Shown here: piece by piece, positions 17,117-26,024 of the stretch
Layout: every line of letters begins with the position of its first letter
Numbering within the stretch: the stretch's first letter is position 1
Assembly: GCA_002314325.1 (NCBI GenBank)
Contig: DCFC01000004.1
Coordinates: forward strand, 1 to 42,490
Reading direction: 5' to 3'
Length of the DNA stretch: 42,490 nucleotides
Origin: Megamonas hypermegale
GTDB taxonomy: Bacteria; Bacillota; Negativicutes; Selenomonadales; Selenomonadaceae
The notes under the pieces: model-generated
Told to the model about the DNA's origin: nothing
The model's input: only the letters and a program-made list of their open reading frames with translations
Databases searched by the model: none
Made by a program: the position numbers and the translations under genes

Positions 17117-17926
17117 ATGTATATGACTCAATCCCATGATAACTGCAAAATCATCGTTATTACCTCCGGTAAGGGCGGTGTGGGCAAAACGACAACGACA
17201 GCCAACCTCGGCGCCGGTCTTGCTATGAAAGGCTATAAAGTGGCTCTTATCGATACTGATACGGGGCTGCGCAATCTCGACTTGCTGCTCGGACTGGAAA
17301 ACCGCATTATGTACGATTTGGTCGATGTTACTTCCGGCCGCGTTCCGTATAAAAAAGCCCTTGTGCGCCATAAAAAATACGAACATCTGTTTTTACTGCC
17401 GACTTCGCAGATAAAAGACAAACTGGCCGTATCGCCGGAACAGGTAACAGCTCTCTGCCAGGAAATGAGCAGCGAATTTGATTTCATTCTGATTGACTGC
17501 CCGGCGGGCATTGAACAAGGCTTTAAAACGGCCGTAGCCGCTGCCGATATCGCTTTAATCGTTACCATGCCGGAAATTTCCGCCGTACGCGATGCTGACA
17601 AAATCATCGGTGAGCTCATGCGTGCCGGTAAGGAAAACATTCTGCTGATTGTCAACAGAATTCGCCCAGCTATGGTGGAAAAAGGCGAAATGCTCGACCT
17701 TGACGATATAAATGACATTCTAGCTATCAAATGTATCGGCCAAATCCCGGACGATGAAGCCGTTGTCACCTCCACTAACCGCGGTGAACCTGTTATCGCC
17801 AATGAAAAATCCATGGCAGGCAAAGCCTATGCCAACATCACGCGGCGCTTATGCGGCGAAAATGTCCCGTTCATGGATTTACACGTAAAAGAATCATTTT
17901 TTGACAAACTGAGAAAACTGTTTTAA
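17117..17926 (+). CDS. minD: Septum-site-determining ATPase MinD
   Basis: A ParA/MRP-type ATPase with deviant Walker A GKGGVGKTT (near residue 20), switch I DTDTGLRNLDLLLG and Walker B FILIDCPAG. A C-terminal amphipathic helix (ESFFDKLRKLF) should bind membrane. It recruits MinC and is displaced by MinE. The start is uncertain: GTG 17075 would add 14 residues that are not MinD-like, while ATG 17117 or ATG 17123 gives a normal N-terminus but has a poor Shine-Dalgarno. It ends 15 bp before minE. Confidence 0.93.
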   Translation: MYMTQSHDNCKIIVITSGKGGVGKTTTTANLGAGLAMKGYKVALIDTDTGLRNLDLLLGLENRIMYDLVDVTSGRVPYKKALVRHKKYEHLFLLPTSQIKDKLAVSPEQVTALCQEMSSEFDFILIDCPAGIEQGFKTAVAAADIALIVTMPEISAVRDADKIIGELMRAGKENILLIVNRIRPAMVEKGEMLDLDDINDILAIKCIGQIPDDEAVVTSTNRGEPVIANEKSMAGKAYANITRRLCGENVPFMDLHVKESFFDKLRKLF

Positions 17927-17941
17927 TGGAGGAAGAATATC

Positions 17942-18211
17942 ATGTTTGATGCTGTCATGAAGTTACTGAACAGAAACCGCAAAACATCCAAAGAAATTGC
18001 CAAAGACAGATTAAAAGTCGTTTTAATCCATGACCGTGCTAATATTTCTCCTGAAATTATGCAGGCAATAAAAAATGATATTATTGAAGTTATTTCTCAT
18101 TATGTGGATATAGATAAGAAAGAAATGGAAATATCGCTGGAAAACGACAGCGAATCGGTAGCGCTTCTCGCCAACATTCCGATAACGCGCATAAAAAATG
18201 TTCGCAAATAA
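17942..18211 (+). CDS. minE: Cell division topological specificity factor MinE
   Basis: An 89-residue protein of typical MinE length. The N-terminal segment binds membrane and MinD (KDRLKVVLIHDRANISPEIM is the MinD-contact region), and the C-terminal half is the dimerisation domain. ATG 17942 follows TGGAGGAAGAATATC. It is the last gene of minCDE and is followed by a terminator. Confidence 0.95.
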   Translation: MFDAVMKLLNRNRKTSKEIAKDRLKVVLIHDRANISPEIMQAIKNDIIEVISHYVDIDKKEMEISLENDSESVALLANIPITRIKNVRK

Positions 18212-18219
18212 AAAATCTT

Positions 18220-18254
18220 AAAGACTATAATTGACCGATTATAGTCTTTTTCTT
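18220..18254 (+). terminator. Rho-independent terminator after minE
   Basis: AAAGACTATAA (18220-18230) and TTATAGTCTTT (18239-18249) form a perfect stem, followed by TTCTTTG. Confidence 0.85.
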
Positions 18255-18264
18255 TGTCTGTCAA

Positions 18265-18293
18265 TTTACCCTGCTTGCAAAAAATGATACAAT
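18265..18293 (+). promoter_or_regulatory. Promoter for the flippase-like gene
   Basis: TTTACC (18265-18270) and TACAAT (18288-18293) are separated by 17 bp, 45 bp before the ATG. It is a reasonable vegetative promoter placed just after the minE terminator. Confidence 0.55.
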
Positions 18294-18338
18294 AATAGAG
18301 ATATTAAACTTATCCCATCTTAATGAGGTATTATATTA

Positions 18339-19325
18339 ATGAACAGATTTTATAAAAGACTGATAATCCTAATCGTATTGGTATCTGCAATTTCCGGAGG
18401 CGTTATTTATTTCACTGTGGATATTAATACCCTGACCAGTTTTACGGAATTTAATTCTCTGGCGATAATTGCAGCATTTTGTTCAATCGGTTTCGGTCTG
18501 TTTCTGGACGGATTGCGTCTTGTTCAGCTTGTAAATATTTCCAATGAAAAAATTTCATTTTCGCAGGCACTGCATGTAGTGTTCGGCAATTATTTTCTGG
18601 CGCTTCTAACGCCCGGCTTCAGCGGCGGAGCGATTGCCCAGGTGCTTTTTCTGCGCCATGCCGGTATCCCCGTCGGCAAAGCCACTGTAATCGTAATAGT
18701 GCGCACCGTCGTTTCCATCATGTTCCTCATAATGTGCATGCCGTTCATCTTCATGCACGATGCCGGCGTCATTCCGTGGATTTCCGATGATGTTCTGATG
18801 GTCGTTTCATCGCTCGCCTTTTTGGGCATAATTCTGCTCGTCTGGTGCTTTAAACACAATTATCTCGATTATTTCGCCATTAAAATAGTACATCATCTTT
18901 CACCAGCCAGAGCCAAAGCGTTTCTGGCGTTCTACCGCGACAACAAACTGGCGCTGCAGCTTGTCATTTCTTCACCCTGGAATATGTTTAAAGTATTTGC
19001 TACCTCCGGCTTAAGTTTGCTTTTTATTTACGGTATCGTCCCGATTTTGATGACCAGCCTGACCAGTGATTTCAACTGGATTTTAGTCATGGGACGCATG
19101 ATTATACTGAACATCTTACTGTATTTCTCCCCGACGCCGGGCGGCTCCGGCATTGCCGAAGGCGGTTTCATCCTGCTGTTTTCCTCCATGCTGCCGGAAG
19201 GAACGGTCGGTATCGTCGCTGTAACATGGCGTTTTTTTGCTGAATATATACCGTTTATCATCGGTTTTTACTATACACTGAAAATTTTCGGACGCGATTT
19301 TTTAAACAAACCGCTCATCAAATAA
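18339..19325 (+). CDS. Flippase-like membrane protein (UPF0104/YbhN, LPG synthase TM domain family)
   Basis: A 328-residue integral membrane protein with about eight hydrophobic helices. It contains the family-typical [34 protein letters not shown] region in outline (residues about 85-120) and [13 protein letters not shown] near residue 265. It matches the membrane part of lysylphosphatidylglycerol synthases but lacks the cytosolic aminoacyl transferase domain. It is therefore more like the YbhN/AglD family, sometimes proposed to move lipids. ATG 18339 follows AATGAGGTATT. ruvB begins 22 bp downstream. The exact function is unknown. Confidence 0.8.
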   Translation: MNRFYKRLIILIVLVSAISGGVIYFTVDINTLTSFTEFNSLAIIAAFCSIGFGLFLDGLRLVQLVNISNEKISFSQALHVVFGNYFLALLTPGFSGGAIAQVLFLRHAGIPVGKATVIVIVRTVVSIMFLIMCMPFIFMHDAGVIPWISDDVLMVVSSLAFLGIILLVWCFKHNYLDYFAIKIVHHLSPARAKAFLAFYRDNKLALQLVISSPWNMFKVFATSGLSLLFIYGIVPILMTSLTSDFNWILVMGRMIILNILLYFSPTPGGSGIAEGGFILLFSSMLPEGTVGIVAVTWRFFAEYIPFIIGFYYTLKIFGRDFLNKPLIK

Positions 19326-19347
19326 TCACACAGAAAGGGGCTGCATT

Positions 19348-20355
19348 TTGGAAGACATCACTATCAACGAACGCATTGTATCCGGCGGAGAAATGGATGC
19401 CGATAATTGGCAGTATTCGCTTCGCCCGAAAAAACTGCATGAATATATCGGACAGGACAAAGTAAAGGAAAATCTGTCCATTTTCATAAAAGCGGCGCTG
19501 AGCCGCAATGAAGCACTCGACCATGTGCTTTTATACGGACCGCCGGGGCTCGGCAAAACGACGCTCGCCAACATTATAGCCAATGAACTGGGCGTGAATT
19601 TCCGCGTGACATCGGGTCCAGCCATTGAACGTTCCGGCGATTTGGCGGCGCTTTTGACCAACCTTACAGAAAAAGACGTTTTGTTCATCGACGAAATTCA
19701 CCGTCTTTCCCACAGCGTAGAAGAAGTCCTGTACTCCGCCATGGAGGATTTCGCCCTCGATATCATCATCGGCAAAGGGCCGAGCGCGCGCTCCATACGG
19801 CTGGATATCGCACCGTTTACATTAATCGGCGCGACGACAAAAGCCGGTGCGCTCGCTTCACCGCTGCGCGACCGTTTCGGCGTTATCTCCCGTCTGGAAT
19901 ATTATTCGCCAGAAGCACTCGTTTTCATCATCAAACGCTCGGCGGAAATTTTAAACATTCCGATTGAAGAACGCGGCGCACTGGAAATTGCACGCCGTTC
20001 CCGCGGTACGCCGCGCGTTGCCAACCGCCTATTAAAAAGAGTGCGCGATTATGCCCAGATAAAAGGCGACGGCATCATCACCGACGAAATAGCCGACAAG
20101 GCTCTGGCCATGCTGGAAATAGACAAAGCCGGTCTTGACCATATCGACCGCAATATTTTAATGACCATGATTGAAAAATTCGGCGGCGGCCCTGTCGGTC
20201 TGGAAACGCTCGCCGCCTCCGTCAGCGAGGAAACGGATACTATCGGCGATGTCTACGAGCCGTATCTCATGCAGCTTGGTTTTATCAACCGCACTCCGCG
20301 CGGCCGTATCGTCACGCCGCTCGGTTATGAACATCTCGGTATTGAGCCGAAATAA
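19348..20355 (+). CDS. ruvB: Holliday junction branch-migration ATPase RuvB
   Basis: A 335-residue AAA+ motor: RuvB N-terminal [12 protein letters not shown], Walker [10 protein letters not shown], Walker [10 protein letters not shown], sensor and arginine-finger regions ([16 protein letters not shown]) and a winged-helix end ([15 protein letters not shown]). The start is TTG 19348, 7 bases after AAAGGGG (19334-19340). ruvA and ruvC are not adjacent here. It is followed closely by queH. Confidence 0.97.
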   Translation: MEDITINERIVSGGEMDADNWQYSLRPKKLHEYIGQDKVKENLSIFIKAALSRNEALDHVLLYGPPGLGKTTLANIIANELGVNFRVTSGPAIERSGDLAALLTNLTEKDVLFIDEIHRLSHSVEEVLYSAMEDFALDIIIGKGPSARSIRLDIAPFTLIGATTKAGALASPLRDRFGVISRLEYYSPEALVFIIKRSAEILNIPIEERGALEIARRSRGTPRVANRLLKRVRDYAQIKGDGIITDEIADKALAMLEIDKAGLDHIDRNILMTMIEKFGGGPVGLETLAASVSEETDTIGDVYEPYLMQLGFINRTPRGRIVTPLGYEHLGIEPK

Positions 20356-20369
20356 AAGAGGTCTTGCTT

Positions 20370-21014
20370 ATGAATTTACTACTGCATATGTGCTGCGGAC
20401 CGTGCGCCTGCTATCCGGTCGAAAAACTGCGCGCCGACGGTCATCAGCTTACAGGTTATTTTTTCAACCCCAATATTCATCCGTATAAAGAATTCCGCCG
20501 CCGCCTGACCACAGCGGAGGAATTTGCCCAGAAAGTAAATCTGCCGCTAATCGTCGATAATAAATATCAACTGCGCGAATTTCTGCAAAAAGCGCTGACA
20601 ATTGAAAAGCACACGGACGGACTTAATCTGGACAACAGACGCTGCCGCATGTGTTACGCCTGGCGGCTGCATGAAGCGGCGCTCTATGCCAAAGAACACG
20701 GCTTTGACGCATTCACCTCAACGCTGTTCGTCAGCCCGTACCAAAATCATCAAATGATGAAGGACGTCGCGGAAAAAATCTCACGTGCCGTCGACATTCC
20801 TTTTTATTATGAAGATTTCCGCCCCGGCTACGAACGTGGCGTGGATATCAGTCTGGAGCTGGAACTGTACCGCCAACCGTACTGCGGCTGCATTTTCAGC
20901 GAAGAGGAGCGCTACAGCAATTCCTTCAAAAAGAAACGGCGCAAAAAATTAAAGGCACTGCATGAAAATCAGTCCGTAAACAAAGGAAATGATAACAATG
21001 AGCAATCGTCCTAA
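20370..21014 (+). CDS. queH: Epoxyqueuosine reductase QueH
   Basis: A 214-residue DUF208 protein performing the last step of queuosine tRNA modification, independent of cobalamin. Its cysteine motifs are visible: HMCCGPCACYP at the N-terminus, CRMCYAWRL in the middle and YCGCIFSEEERY late; these hold a 4Fe-4S cluster and a second metal site. The C-terminal tail is Lys/Asn-rich. ATG 20370 lies 8 bases after AAAAGAGG; TTG 20364 is less likely. It overlaps the next small gene by 17 bp. Confidence 0.93.
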   Translation: MNLLLHMCCGPCACYPVEKLRADGHQLTGYFFNPNIHPYKEFRRRLTTAEEFAQKVNLPLIVDNKYQLREFLQKALTIEKHTDGLNLDNRRCRMCYAWRLHEAALYAKEHGFDAFTSTLFVSPYQNHQMMKDVAEKISRAVDIPFYYEDFRPGYERGVDISLELELYRQPYCGCIFSEEERYSNSFKKKRRKKLKALHENQSVNKGNDNNEQSS

Positions 21015-21258
21015 AATACGCATAACGCTGATTGACCGCAAAGGGCCGTGCGGCTGTCACCGCGGCCATAAAGTCGGCGACAGTTTCGATTTCGACACGG
21101 AGCGCGGTCAGCTCTGTCCCATGGCAATGCACGTTGCATTCCCGTATATCGACATTCTACGCTACGGCGGCAGTATTCCCAATCAGCCGGAGGGCACGGC
21201 TGTATTCTGCTGTCCCGACGTCGATACAATCAACGTATTTAAAATTGAAAAATTCTAA
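20998..21258 (+). CDS. Small TIGR04076-like conserved protein
   Basis: An 86-residue protein resembling the TIGR04076 family: an IRITLIDRKGPCGCHRGHKVGD start, then LCPMAMHVAFPYIDILRYGGSIP and a late CCPD motif. Five cysteines (GPCGC, QLCP, FCCP) could bind a metal. No function is known to me. ATG 20998 is preferred over ATG 20989 from Shine-Dalgarno spacing (AAAGGA, 20982-20987). The start lies within the queH end, suggesting translational coupling with it. Confidence 0.75.
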   Translation: MSNRPKIRITLIDRKGPCGCHRGHKVGDSFDFDTERGQLCPMAMHVAFPYIDILRYGGSIPNQPEGTAVFCCPDVDTINVFKIEKF

Positions 21259-21261
21259 AAC

Positions 21262-21297
21262 AAAGCCGGATATTCCCGCCAATGGATATCCGGCTTT
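21262..21297 (+). terminator. Terminator-like hairpin after the TIGR04076 gene
   Basis: AAAGCCGGATAT (21262-21273) and ATATCCGGCTTT (21286-21297) form a perfect 12-bp stem. Only a short T-run follows (CTTTATCTGT), so termination may be partial. Confidence 0.65.
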
Positions 21298-21360
21298 ATC
21301 TGTCATATAAAAATTATACTGCTTTGCAAATTTACCGCTGCAACAAATATATAATTTAGT

Positions 21361-21740
21361 GCAACATTTTTACATAAGGGAAAGCATTTCAAAATTCAAT
21401 ACTGCTACAAAGCTGAACCTGAACCGAAAAATCTTAATAAAGAAAACAGCATTTCTATTGACATTTGCGTTGATAATCTTGCTTCTTGCATAACCAATAC
21501 CGGGACTTCGTTCATCATGGACGGACGTAAAATAAAATCAATCAACCGCTATTGGAATAAACGCAAGGCAAAACTGCAAAGCATTGCTACTAGACAAGGT
21601 TTTCATATGACGGAGCAGATTTACAACCTGACGAGAAAACGCAACAACCGCATTGATAACTATATAAAGAAAACGGCACGCTATATCATAAATCATTGTA
21701 TTGCCAACGATATAGGAACGGTAGTATGCGGTTACCAAAT
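21361..21740 (+). pseudogene. Truncated tnpB remnant (IS605 OrfB family)
   Basis: One reading frame through 21517 encodes a central piece of a TnpB protein: FKIQYCYKAEPEP, then SIDICVDNLASCITNTGTSF, then MDGRKIKSINRYWNKRKAKL and RNNRIDNYIKKTARYIINHC. The first of these is upstream of the first ATG, so the reading is a fragment without its own start. The N-terminal domain and everything after GTVVCGY (second and third RuvC motifs, zinc ribbon) are missing. The fragment ends where the intact IS200/IS605 element begins, so it was probably interrupted and later lost its 3' part. It differs from the intact TnpB at 22274, so it comes from another IS family member. Confidence 0.8.
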
Positions 21741-21855
21741 GTGCCGTAAAGCCCCGTGCTTTAGCACTGGGAATATAAGACACGTCCGACGAATTTGCGT
21801 AAGCAATTGAAGTCGGACTATTTTATTTTTTATGTTTGTATGTTATTATATAGCT

Positions 21856-22257
21856 ATGAGTAAAATAATCTATAAATCTAATCATAATGTAATATATTCA
21901 TGTAAATATCATATTGTATGGTGTCCTAAATATCGTCGAAAAGTATTAATAAATGGCGTTGATACCAGATTGAAGGAACTTATACAGGAAATAGCAAAAG
22001 AGCTCAAATTGGAAATTATTGAACTGGAAGTTATGCCCGATCATGTACACATTCTTTTGGAAGTAGATCCTCAATTTGGTATTCATAGAGCTGTTAAAGC
22101 TTTAAAAGGTCGTACATCAAGAATTTTGCGGCAGGAATATCCATGGCTTCGTTCGCGTATACCTACACTTTGGACAAACAGTTATTTTTGTTCTACAGTA
22201 GGTGGTGCTCCGTTATCTGTAATAAAACAATACATTGAAAATCAAAAACAAAAATAG
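21856..22257 (+). CDS. tnpA: IS200-type Y1 (HUH) transposase TnpA
   Basis: A 133-residue single-strand transposase. The HUH motif HVHILLE lies at about residues 67-73 (MPDHVHILLEV). The catalytic Tyr is in the C-terminal SVIKQYIENQKQK. YSCKYHIVWCPKYRRKVL near the start is family-typical. ATG 21856 is chosen because homologues begin at about this point; no good Shine-Dalgarno is visible and an in-frame start at 21832 would add eight residues. It is followed 16 bp later by tnpB. Confidence 0.93.
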   Translation: MSKIIYKSNHNVIYSCKYHIVWCPKYRRKVLINGVDTRLKELIQEIAKELKLEIIELEVMPDHVHILLEVDPQFGIHRAVKALKGRTSRILRQEYPWLRSRIPTLWTNSYFCSTVGGAPLSVIKQYIENQKQK

Positions 22258-22273
22258 TAAGTCGGTGAGATAA

Positions 22274-23380
22274 ATGAAAACCTATTGCTTTAATCTATAT
22301 AATTCCAAACGAAATAAAAAACTTCATAGGCAGATTAATGCGGCAGGTCTCATTTATAATCACTGTATTGCAATCCATAAGCGGTATTATCGTTTATTTA
22401 AAAAATCATTGCACAAATTTGCTTTGCAAGAACACTTAACCAAACTGAAAAAGCTGGCAAAGTTCAGTTATCTTAACGAAATCGGCTCGCAGGCGGTACA
22501 GAATATAACCGAGCGCATAGACCGTGCCTATAAGCTGTTTTTCAGAAATCAAAAACACAATATTCGTTCGTCTCCTCCGTCATTAAAAAAAGTACGCAAA
22601 TATAAATCGTACACCTTGAAAACATCTGGTTGGAAATTATTGAGCGGAAACGTTATTAGAATTGCCAGTCAGAAATACCACTATTTTAAATCACGGGATA
22701 TCAGCGGAAAAGTAAAAACAATAACCATAAAGCGTGATGCTTTAGGCGATATTTATTTGTATTTTTCTTGTGAAACGAATGAAAACGAAGTCCTGACAAG
22801 AACAGGTAACAGCGTCGGTTTCGATTTCGGTTTAAAAAGATTTCTCACAGGTTCAGAACGAGAAAATATTATTTCTCCACTGTTTTTTAAGCAGAATGTC
22901 AATCTAATTGCTAAAGCTAACCGCAATTTGTCCCGTAAACAAAAATCTTCCAACAACCGCAAAAAAGCTAGATTAAATTTAGCAAGACTGCATAAAAGAG
23001 TAGCGAATATGCGCCGTGATTTTCACTGGAAAACAGCACAATGTCTCGCTGGTAAATATGCCTTAATCTCTATTGAAAATTTGAATTTAAAAGCCATGCA
23101 GAAACGTTTTGGCAGAAAGATATCCGATTTAGGTTTTGCCGATTTTGTAAACAAGTTGAAGTATGAAGCACAAAAGGCAGGTTCCATTGTTGTTGAAGTA
23201 GGTAAATTCTTCCCTTCAAGTCAGCTATGCAGTAATTGCGGCTATCAAAACAAAGAACTCAAAGACTTGAGAATAAGAGAATGGACTTGTCCAAAATGCG
23301 GCAAACATCATGATAGGGATTTAAACGCCGCTATAAATATAAAGAAAGAGGGAGAAAGAATTTTTTTCTCCCTCAAGTAA
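22274..23380 (+). CDS. tnpB: TnpB RNA-guided nuclease (IS605 OrfB)
   Basis: A 368-residue TnpB with an intact RuvC-like core: Asp in SVGFDFGLKRFL (about residue 180), Glu in LISIENLNLKAM (about 275), and Asp in HDRDLNAAINI near the end. The zinc ribbon is CSNCGYQNKE...CPKCGKHH. Family members cut DNA using an omega-RNA made from the right end of the IS, which helps keep the element in place. ATG 22274 follows AAGTCGGTGAGATAA. All key residues are present, so it may be active. Confidence 0.93.
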   Translation: MKTYCFNLYNSKRNKKLHRQINAAGLIYNHCIAIHKRYYRLFKKSLHKFALQEHLTKLKKLAKFSYLNEIGSQAVQNITERIDRAYKLFFRNQKHNIRSSPPSLKKVRKYKSYTLKTSGWKLLSGNVIRIASQKYHYFKSRDISGKVKTITIKRDALGDIYLYFSCETNENEVLTRTGNSVGFDFGLKRFLTGSERENIISPLFFKQNVNLIAKANRNLSRKQKSSNNRKKARLNLARLHKRVANMRRDFHWKTAQCLAGKYALISIENLNLKAMQKRFGRKISDLGFADFVNKLKYEAQKAGSIVVEVGKFFPSSQLCSNCGYQNKELKDLRIREWTCPKCGKHHDRDLNAAINIKKEGERIFFSLK

Positions 23381-23495
23381 TAAATAAATATGGGCAGGGC
23401 GTTGTCCATTGCGGAGAGAACGCGTAAGACTGTCTTTTGATAGCAAGGTTCGTCAGTATCCCAGAATCTCCTAGCTTTAGCTATGGGGAGTACGT
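23381..23495 (+). ncRNA. Probable omega-RNA 3' region of the IS605 element
   Basis: After the tnpB stop, the IS right end (GGGCAGGGCGTTGTCCATTG, then GTAAGACTGTC and the 23468-23490 hairpin) matches the layout of omega-RNA scaffolds in IS605 elements, which usually begin within the 3' end of tnpB. The guide would be the host sequence from about 23496 (AAAAATTATTTCAACAAAAG). The boundaries are inferred from family knowledge. Confidence 0.6.
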
Positions 23496-23600
23496 CAAAA
23501 ATTATTTCAACAAAAGCACATAGATTTTTCCGTGATTTGCTTTTATAATGAAAATAGATAAATTTGGCAGAAGCTAAAAAACTATCAGATAATTAACAAA

Positions 23601-23770
23601 CTTATTGTTCTAGTAAAATATCGAGTCTGTAGCCAGCAGTATAATAATTTGTATTTAGTGAGGTTAAGTGACAACATCGAACAAATATAAACTATTATAC
23701 TGCTTCGGAAAATCAACTCGCACAACAGGTAAAGTATTATACTGCTTTAGCAAATCAACTAGCACAATAG
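23601..23770. repeat. Palindromic intergenic element, copy 2, with duplicated right end
   Basis: The flanks match copy 1 (TATCGAGTCTGTAGCC on the left, AAAATCAACTCGCACAACAGG on the right). The arms are 22 bp with two mismatches (23635-23656 and 23683-23704). The loop between them is the reverse complement of the copy 1 loop. Right after the element, 23731-23770 repeats its right arm end and right flank (GTATTATACTGCTTTAGCAA onward), ending AACTAGCACAATAG. The segment ends about 8 bp before the alpha-galactosidase Shine-Dalgarno. The 23498-23600 stretch between IS and repeat holds nothing I recognise. Confidence 0.9.
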
Positions 23771-23791
23771 ATTAATAAAGGAGGTTTTTTC

Positions 23792-26017
23792 ATGAGTATT
23801 GTATTTCATGAGCAAACAAAAACATTTCATCTTTTCAACGACCGTATCAGCTATATTATGAATGTACTGCCGACCGGTCATCTGATGCAGCTGTACTGCG
23901 GCAAGAAAGTTCACGACAGGAACGATTTTTCTTATCTGATTGAAACATCGGCGCGCCCGACGACTACGTATCTTTCGGAAGAATGGCACAACAAATACAC
24001 TTTTACACATCTCAAACAGGAATATCCCGTTTACGGCACGACGGATTTCCGTCATCCAGCCATCGAAATAAAACAGAATAACGGCAGCAATATTTCCAAT
24101 TTCTGCTACAAATCGCACAGCATAAGTTCCGGCAAACCGAAACTCGCCGGTCTGCCGGCAACGTACACGGAAAATGACAATGAAGCACAAACACTGACGA
24201 TTGTGCTGGAAGATGAGCTCACGCATGTTCAAGTGGAACTTTTATATACACTTTTCGCTCAAGGCGGAATTATTGCCCGCAGTGCCAAAATCACCAACAA
24301 CGGCGCGGAAACAGTTCATCTGACGACAGCCATGAGCCTTTGCCTCGATTTGCCAGACTGCGATTACGAATGGCTGCAGTTTTCCGGTTCGTGGGCACGA
24401 GAACGCCATCTCAAAGTGCGCAAACTGGAGCAAGGCATAACGTCCGTAGAAAGCACGCGCGGCGCTTCCTCGCACGAACACAACCCATTCGTCATTCTGA
24501 AACGTCCGTCAACGGATGAAAACAAGGGCGAAGCAATCGGCTTCAGTCTGGTCTACAGCGGCAACTTCCTGGCTCAGGCGGAAGTGGACACGCATGATGT
24601 TACACGCGTTCTAATCGGTATCAATCCGTTCTGCTTCGATTGGAAACTTGCAGCGGGCGGCAGCTTCCAGACACCGGAAGCCGTTATAGTCTACACTGCC
24701 GACGGTCTGAACGATTTGAGCCAGACTTATCATAAGCTGTATCAGAAACGCCTGGCAAGAGGCTACTGGCGCGACAGACCGCGTCCAATTCTCATCAACA
24801 ACTGGGAAGCAACGTATTTCGATTTCAATGAAGACAAGCTCGTAAAAATTGCTCAGAAAGCGAAAGAATGCGGCGTTGAACTGTTCGTCCTCGACGACGG
24901 CTGGTTCGGCAAACGCACCAGCGATACGGCAGGGCTCGGCGACTGGGTGCCGAATACCGATTTACTGCCGAACGGCATCACCGGTCTTTCCCACCGCATT
25001 GAAGAACTGGGCATGAAATTCGGCTTATGGATTGAACCGGAAATGACGAATATGAATTCCGACTTGTACCGCGCTCATCCTGACTGGATTTTGCACGTGC
25101 CGGGCAGACATCCGTCCGAATGCCGCCATCAGTACGTTCTCAATTATTCCCGTCCGGAAGTCGTCGACTACATTTACAATATGCTCGCCAAAATTCTCAC
25201 GGAAGGCAAAGTTTCCTACATCAAATGGGATATGAACCGCTATATCACCGAATGCTACAGCGTGGCTCTGCCGGCTGACCAACAGGGAGAAGTCTTCCAC
25301 CGCTATATTCTCGGCGTATACAGTCTGTATGAACGTCTGACGACAAACTTCCCGCATATTCTCTTTGAATCATGCGCCAGCGGCGGCGCCCGCTTCGACC
25401 CGGGTCTTTTATACTACGCTCCGCAAGGCTGGACGAGCGACGACTCCGATGCTGTGGAACGCCTGAAAATCCAGTACGGCACATCCTACTGCTACCCTGT
25501 CAGCTCTATGGGCAGCCATGTATCAGTAATCCCGAACCACCAGGTTTACCGCAACACGCCGCTGCACACGAGAGCGAACGTCGCTTATTTCGGCACATTC
25601 GGCTATGAACTTGATTTGAATAAACTCACGGCGGAAGAACAGGAAGAAGTTAAAGAACAAATTAAATTCATGAAACAGTACCGCGAAGTAATTCAGTTCG
25701 GTACATTCTACCGCTTAAACAGCCCGTTTAACGGCAACGTTACATCATGGATGGTCGTAAGCGAAGATAAAAAAACGGCGATTGTCGGCTGGTACCGCGT
25801 TTTGAACGGCATCAATCTGCCGTACAGCCGCGTACAGCTGCAGGGCTTAAACAGCGACTACTGCTACGAAACGGTTGGCACGCAGGAATGCCATTTCGGT
25901 GATGAACTGATGAACATCGGCTTAATCATCAACGACCCGAGTGCCGGTCAGGTTCAGGACGGTGGCCCGACAAGCTGTGACTTCGACTCGAAAATTTACG
26001 TTTTAAAAGCTAAATAG
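23792..26017 (+). CDS. GH36 alpha-galactosidase
   Basis: A 741-residue glycoside hydrolase family 36 enzyme that removes alpha-1,6-galactose from melibiose, raffinose and stachyose. An N-terminal beta-supersandwich (about 1-330) precedes the (beta/alpha)8 catalytic domain, with NNWEATYFDF, LDDGWFG, GLWIEPEM, the nucleophile Asp in YIKWDMNR (about residue 475) and the acid/base Asp in WTSDDSDAVERL (about 545). No signal peptide is visible, so it works on imported sugar. ATG 23792 follows AAAGGAGG. No sugar transporter or regulator is adjacent; upstream there is only the repeat and the IS, so the gene may be a relocated or orphan member of its pathway. Confidence 0.95.
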   Translation: MSIVFHEQTKTFHLFNDRISYIMNVLPTGHLMQLYCGKKVHDRNDFSYLIETSARPTTTYLSEEWHNKYTFTHLKQEYPVYGTTDFRHPAIEIKQNNGSNISNFCYKSHSISSGKPKLAGLPATYTENDNEAQTLTIVLEDELTHVQVELLYTLFAQGGIIARSAKITNNGAETVHLTTAMSLCLDLPDCDYEWLQFSGSWARERHLKVRKLEQGITSVESTRGASSHEHNPFVILKRPSTDENKGEAIGFSLVYSGNFLAQAEVDTHDVTRVLIGINPFCFDWKLAAGGSFQTPEAVIVYTADGLNDLSQTYHKLYQKRLARGYWRDRPRPILINNWEATYFDFNEDKLVKIAQKAKECGVELFVLDDGWFGKRTSDTAGLGDWVPNTDLLPNGITGLSHRIEELGMKFGLWIEPEMTNMNSDLYRAHPDWILHVPGRHPSECRHQYVLNYSRPEVVDYIYNMLAKILTEGKVSYIKWDMNRYITECYSVALPADQQGEVFHRYILGVYSLYERLTTNFPHILFESCASGGARFDPGLLYYAPQGWTSDDSDAVERLKIQYGTSYCYPVSSMGSHVSVIPNHQVYRNTPLHTRANVAYFGTFGYELDLNKLTAEEQEEVKEQIKFMKQYREVIQFGTFYRLNSPFNGNVTSWMVVSEDKKTAIVGWYRVLNGINLPYSRVQLQGLNSDYCYETVGTQECHFGDELMNIGLIINDPSAGQVQDGGPTSCDFDSKIYVLKAK

Positions 26018-26024
26018 TATTTAA

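Larger units (their letters stand above)
21735..23497 (+). mobile_element. IS200/IS605-type element with tnpA and tnpB
   Basis: The element has a left-end subterminal hairpin (CCCCGTGCTTTAGCACTGGG, 21752-21771), a Y1 transposase gene, a tnpB gene, and a right-end hairpin (CTCC-TAGCT-TT-AGCTA-TGGGGAG, 23468-23490) before GTACGTCA. Such elements have no terminal inverted repeats and move as single strands. Both genes appear intact. The outer limits are approximate; the left edge may follow GGTTAC at 21730-21735. It sits inside an older tnpB remnant. Confidence 0.85.

Noticed and set aside
21517..21810. Small independent gene of 97 codons
   Set aside because: The frame continues upstream without a start and encodes the middle of TnpB. 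Its last part runs into the next IS end, so it is a pseudogene fragment.
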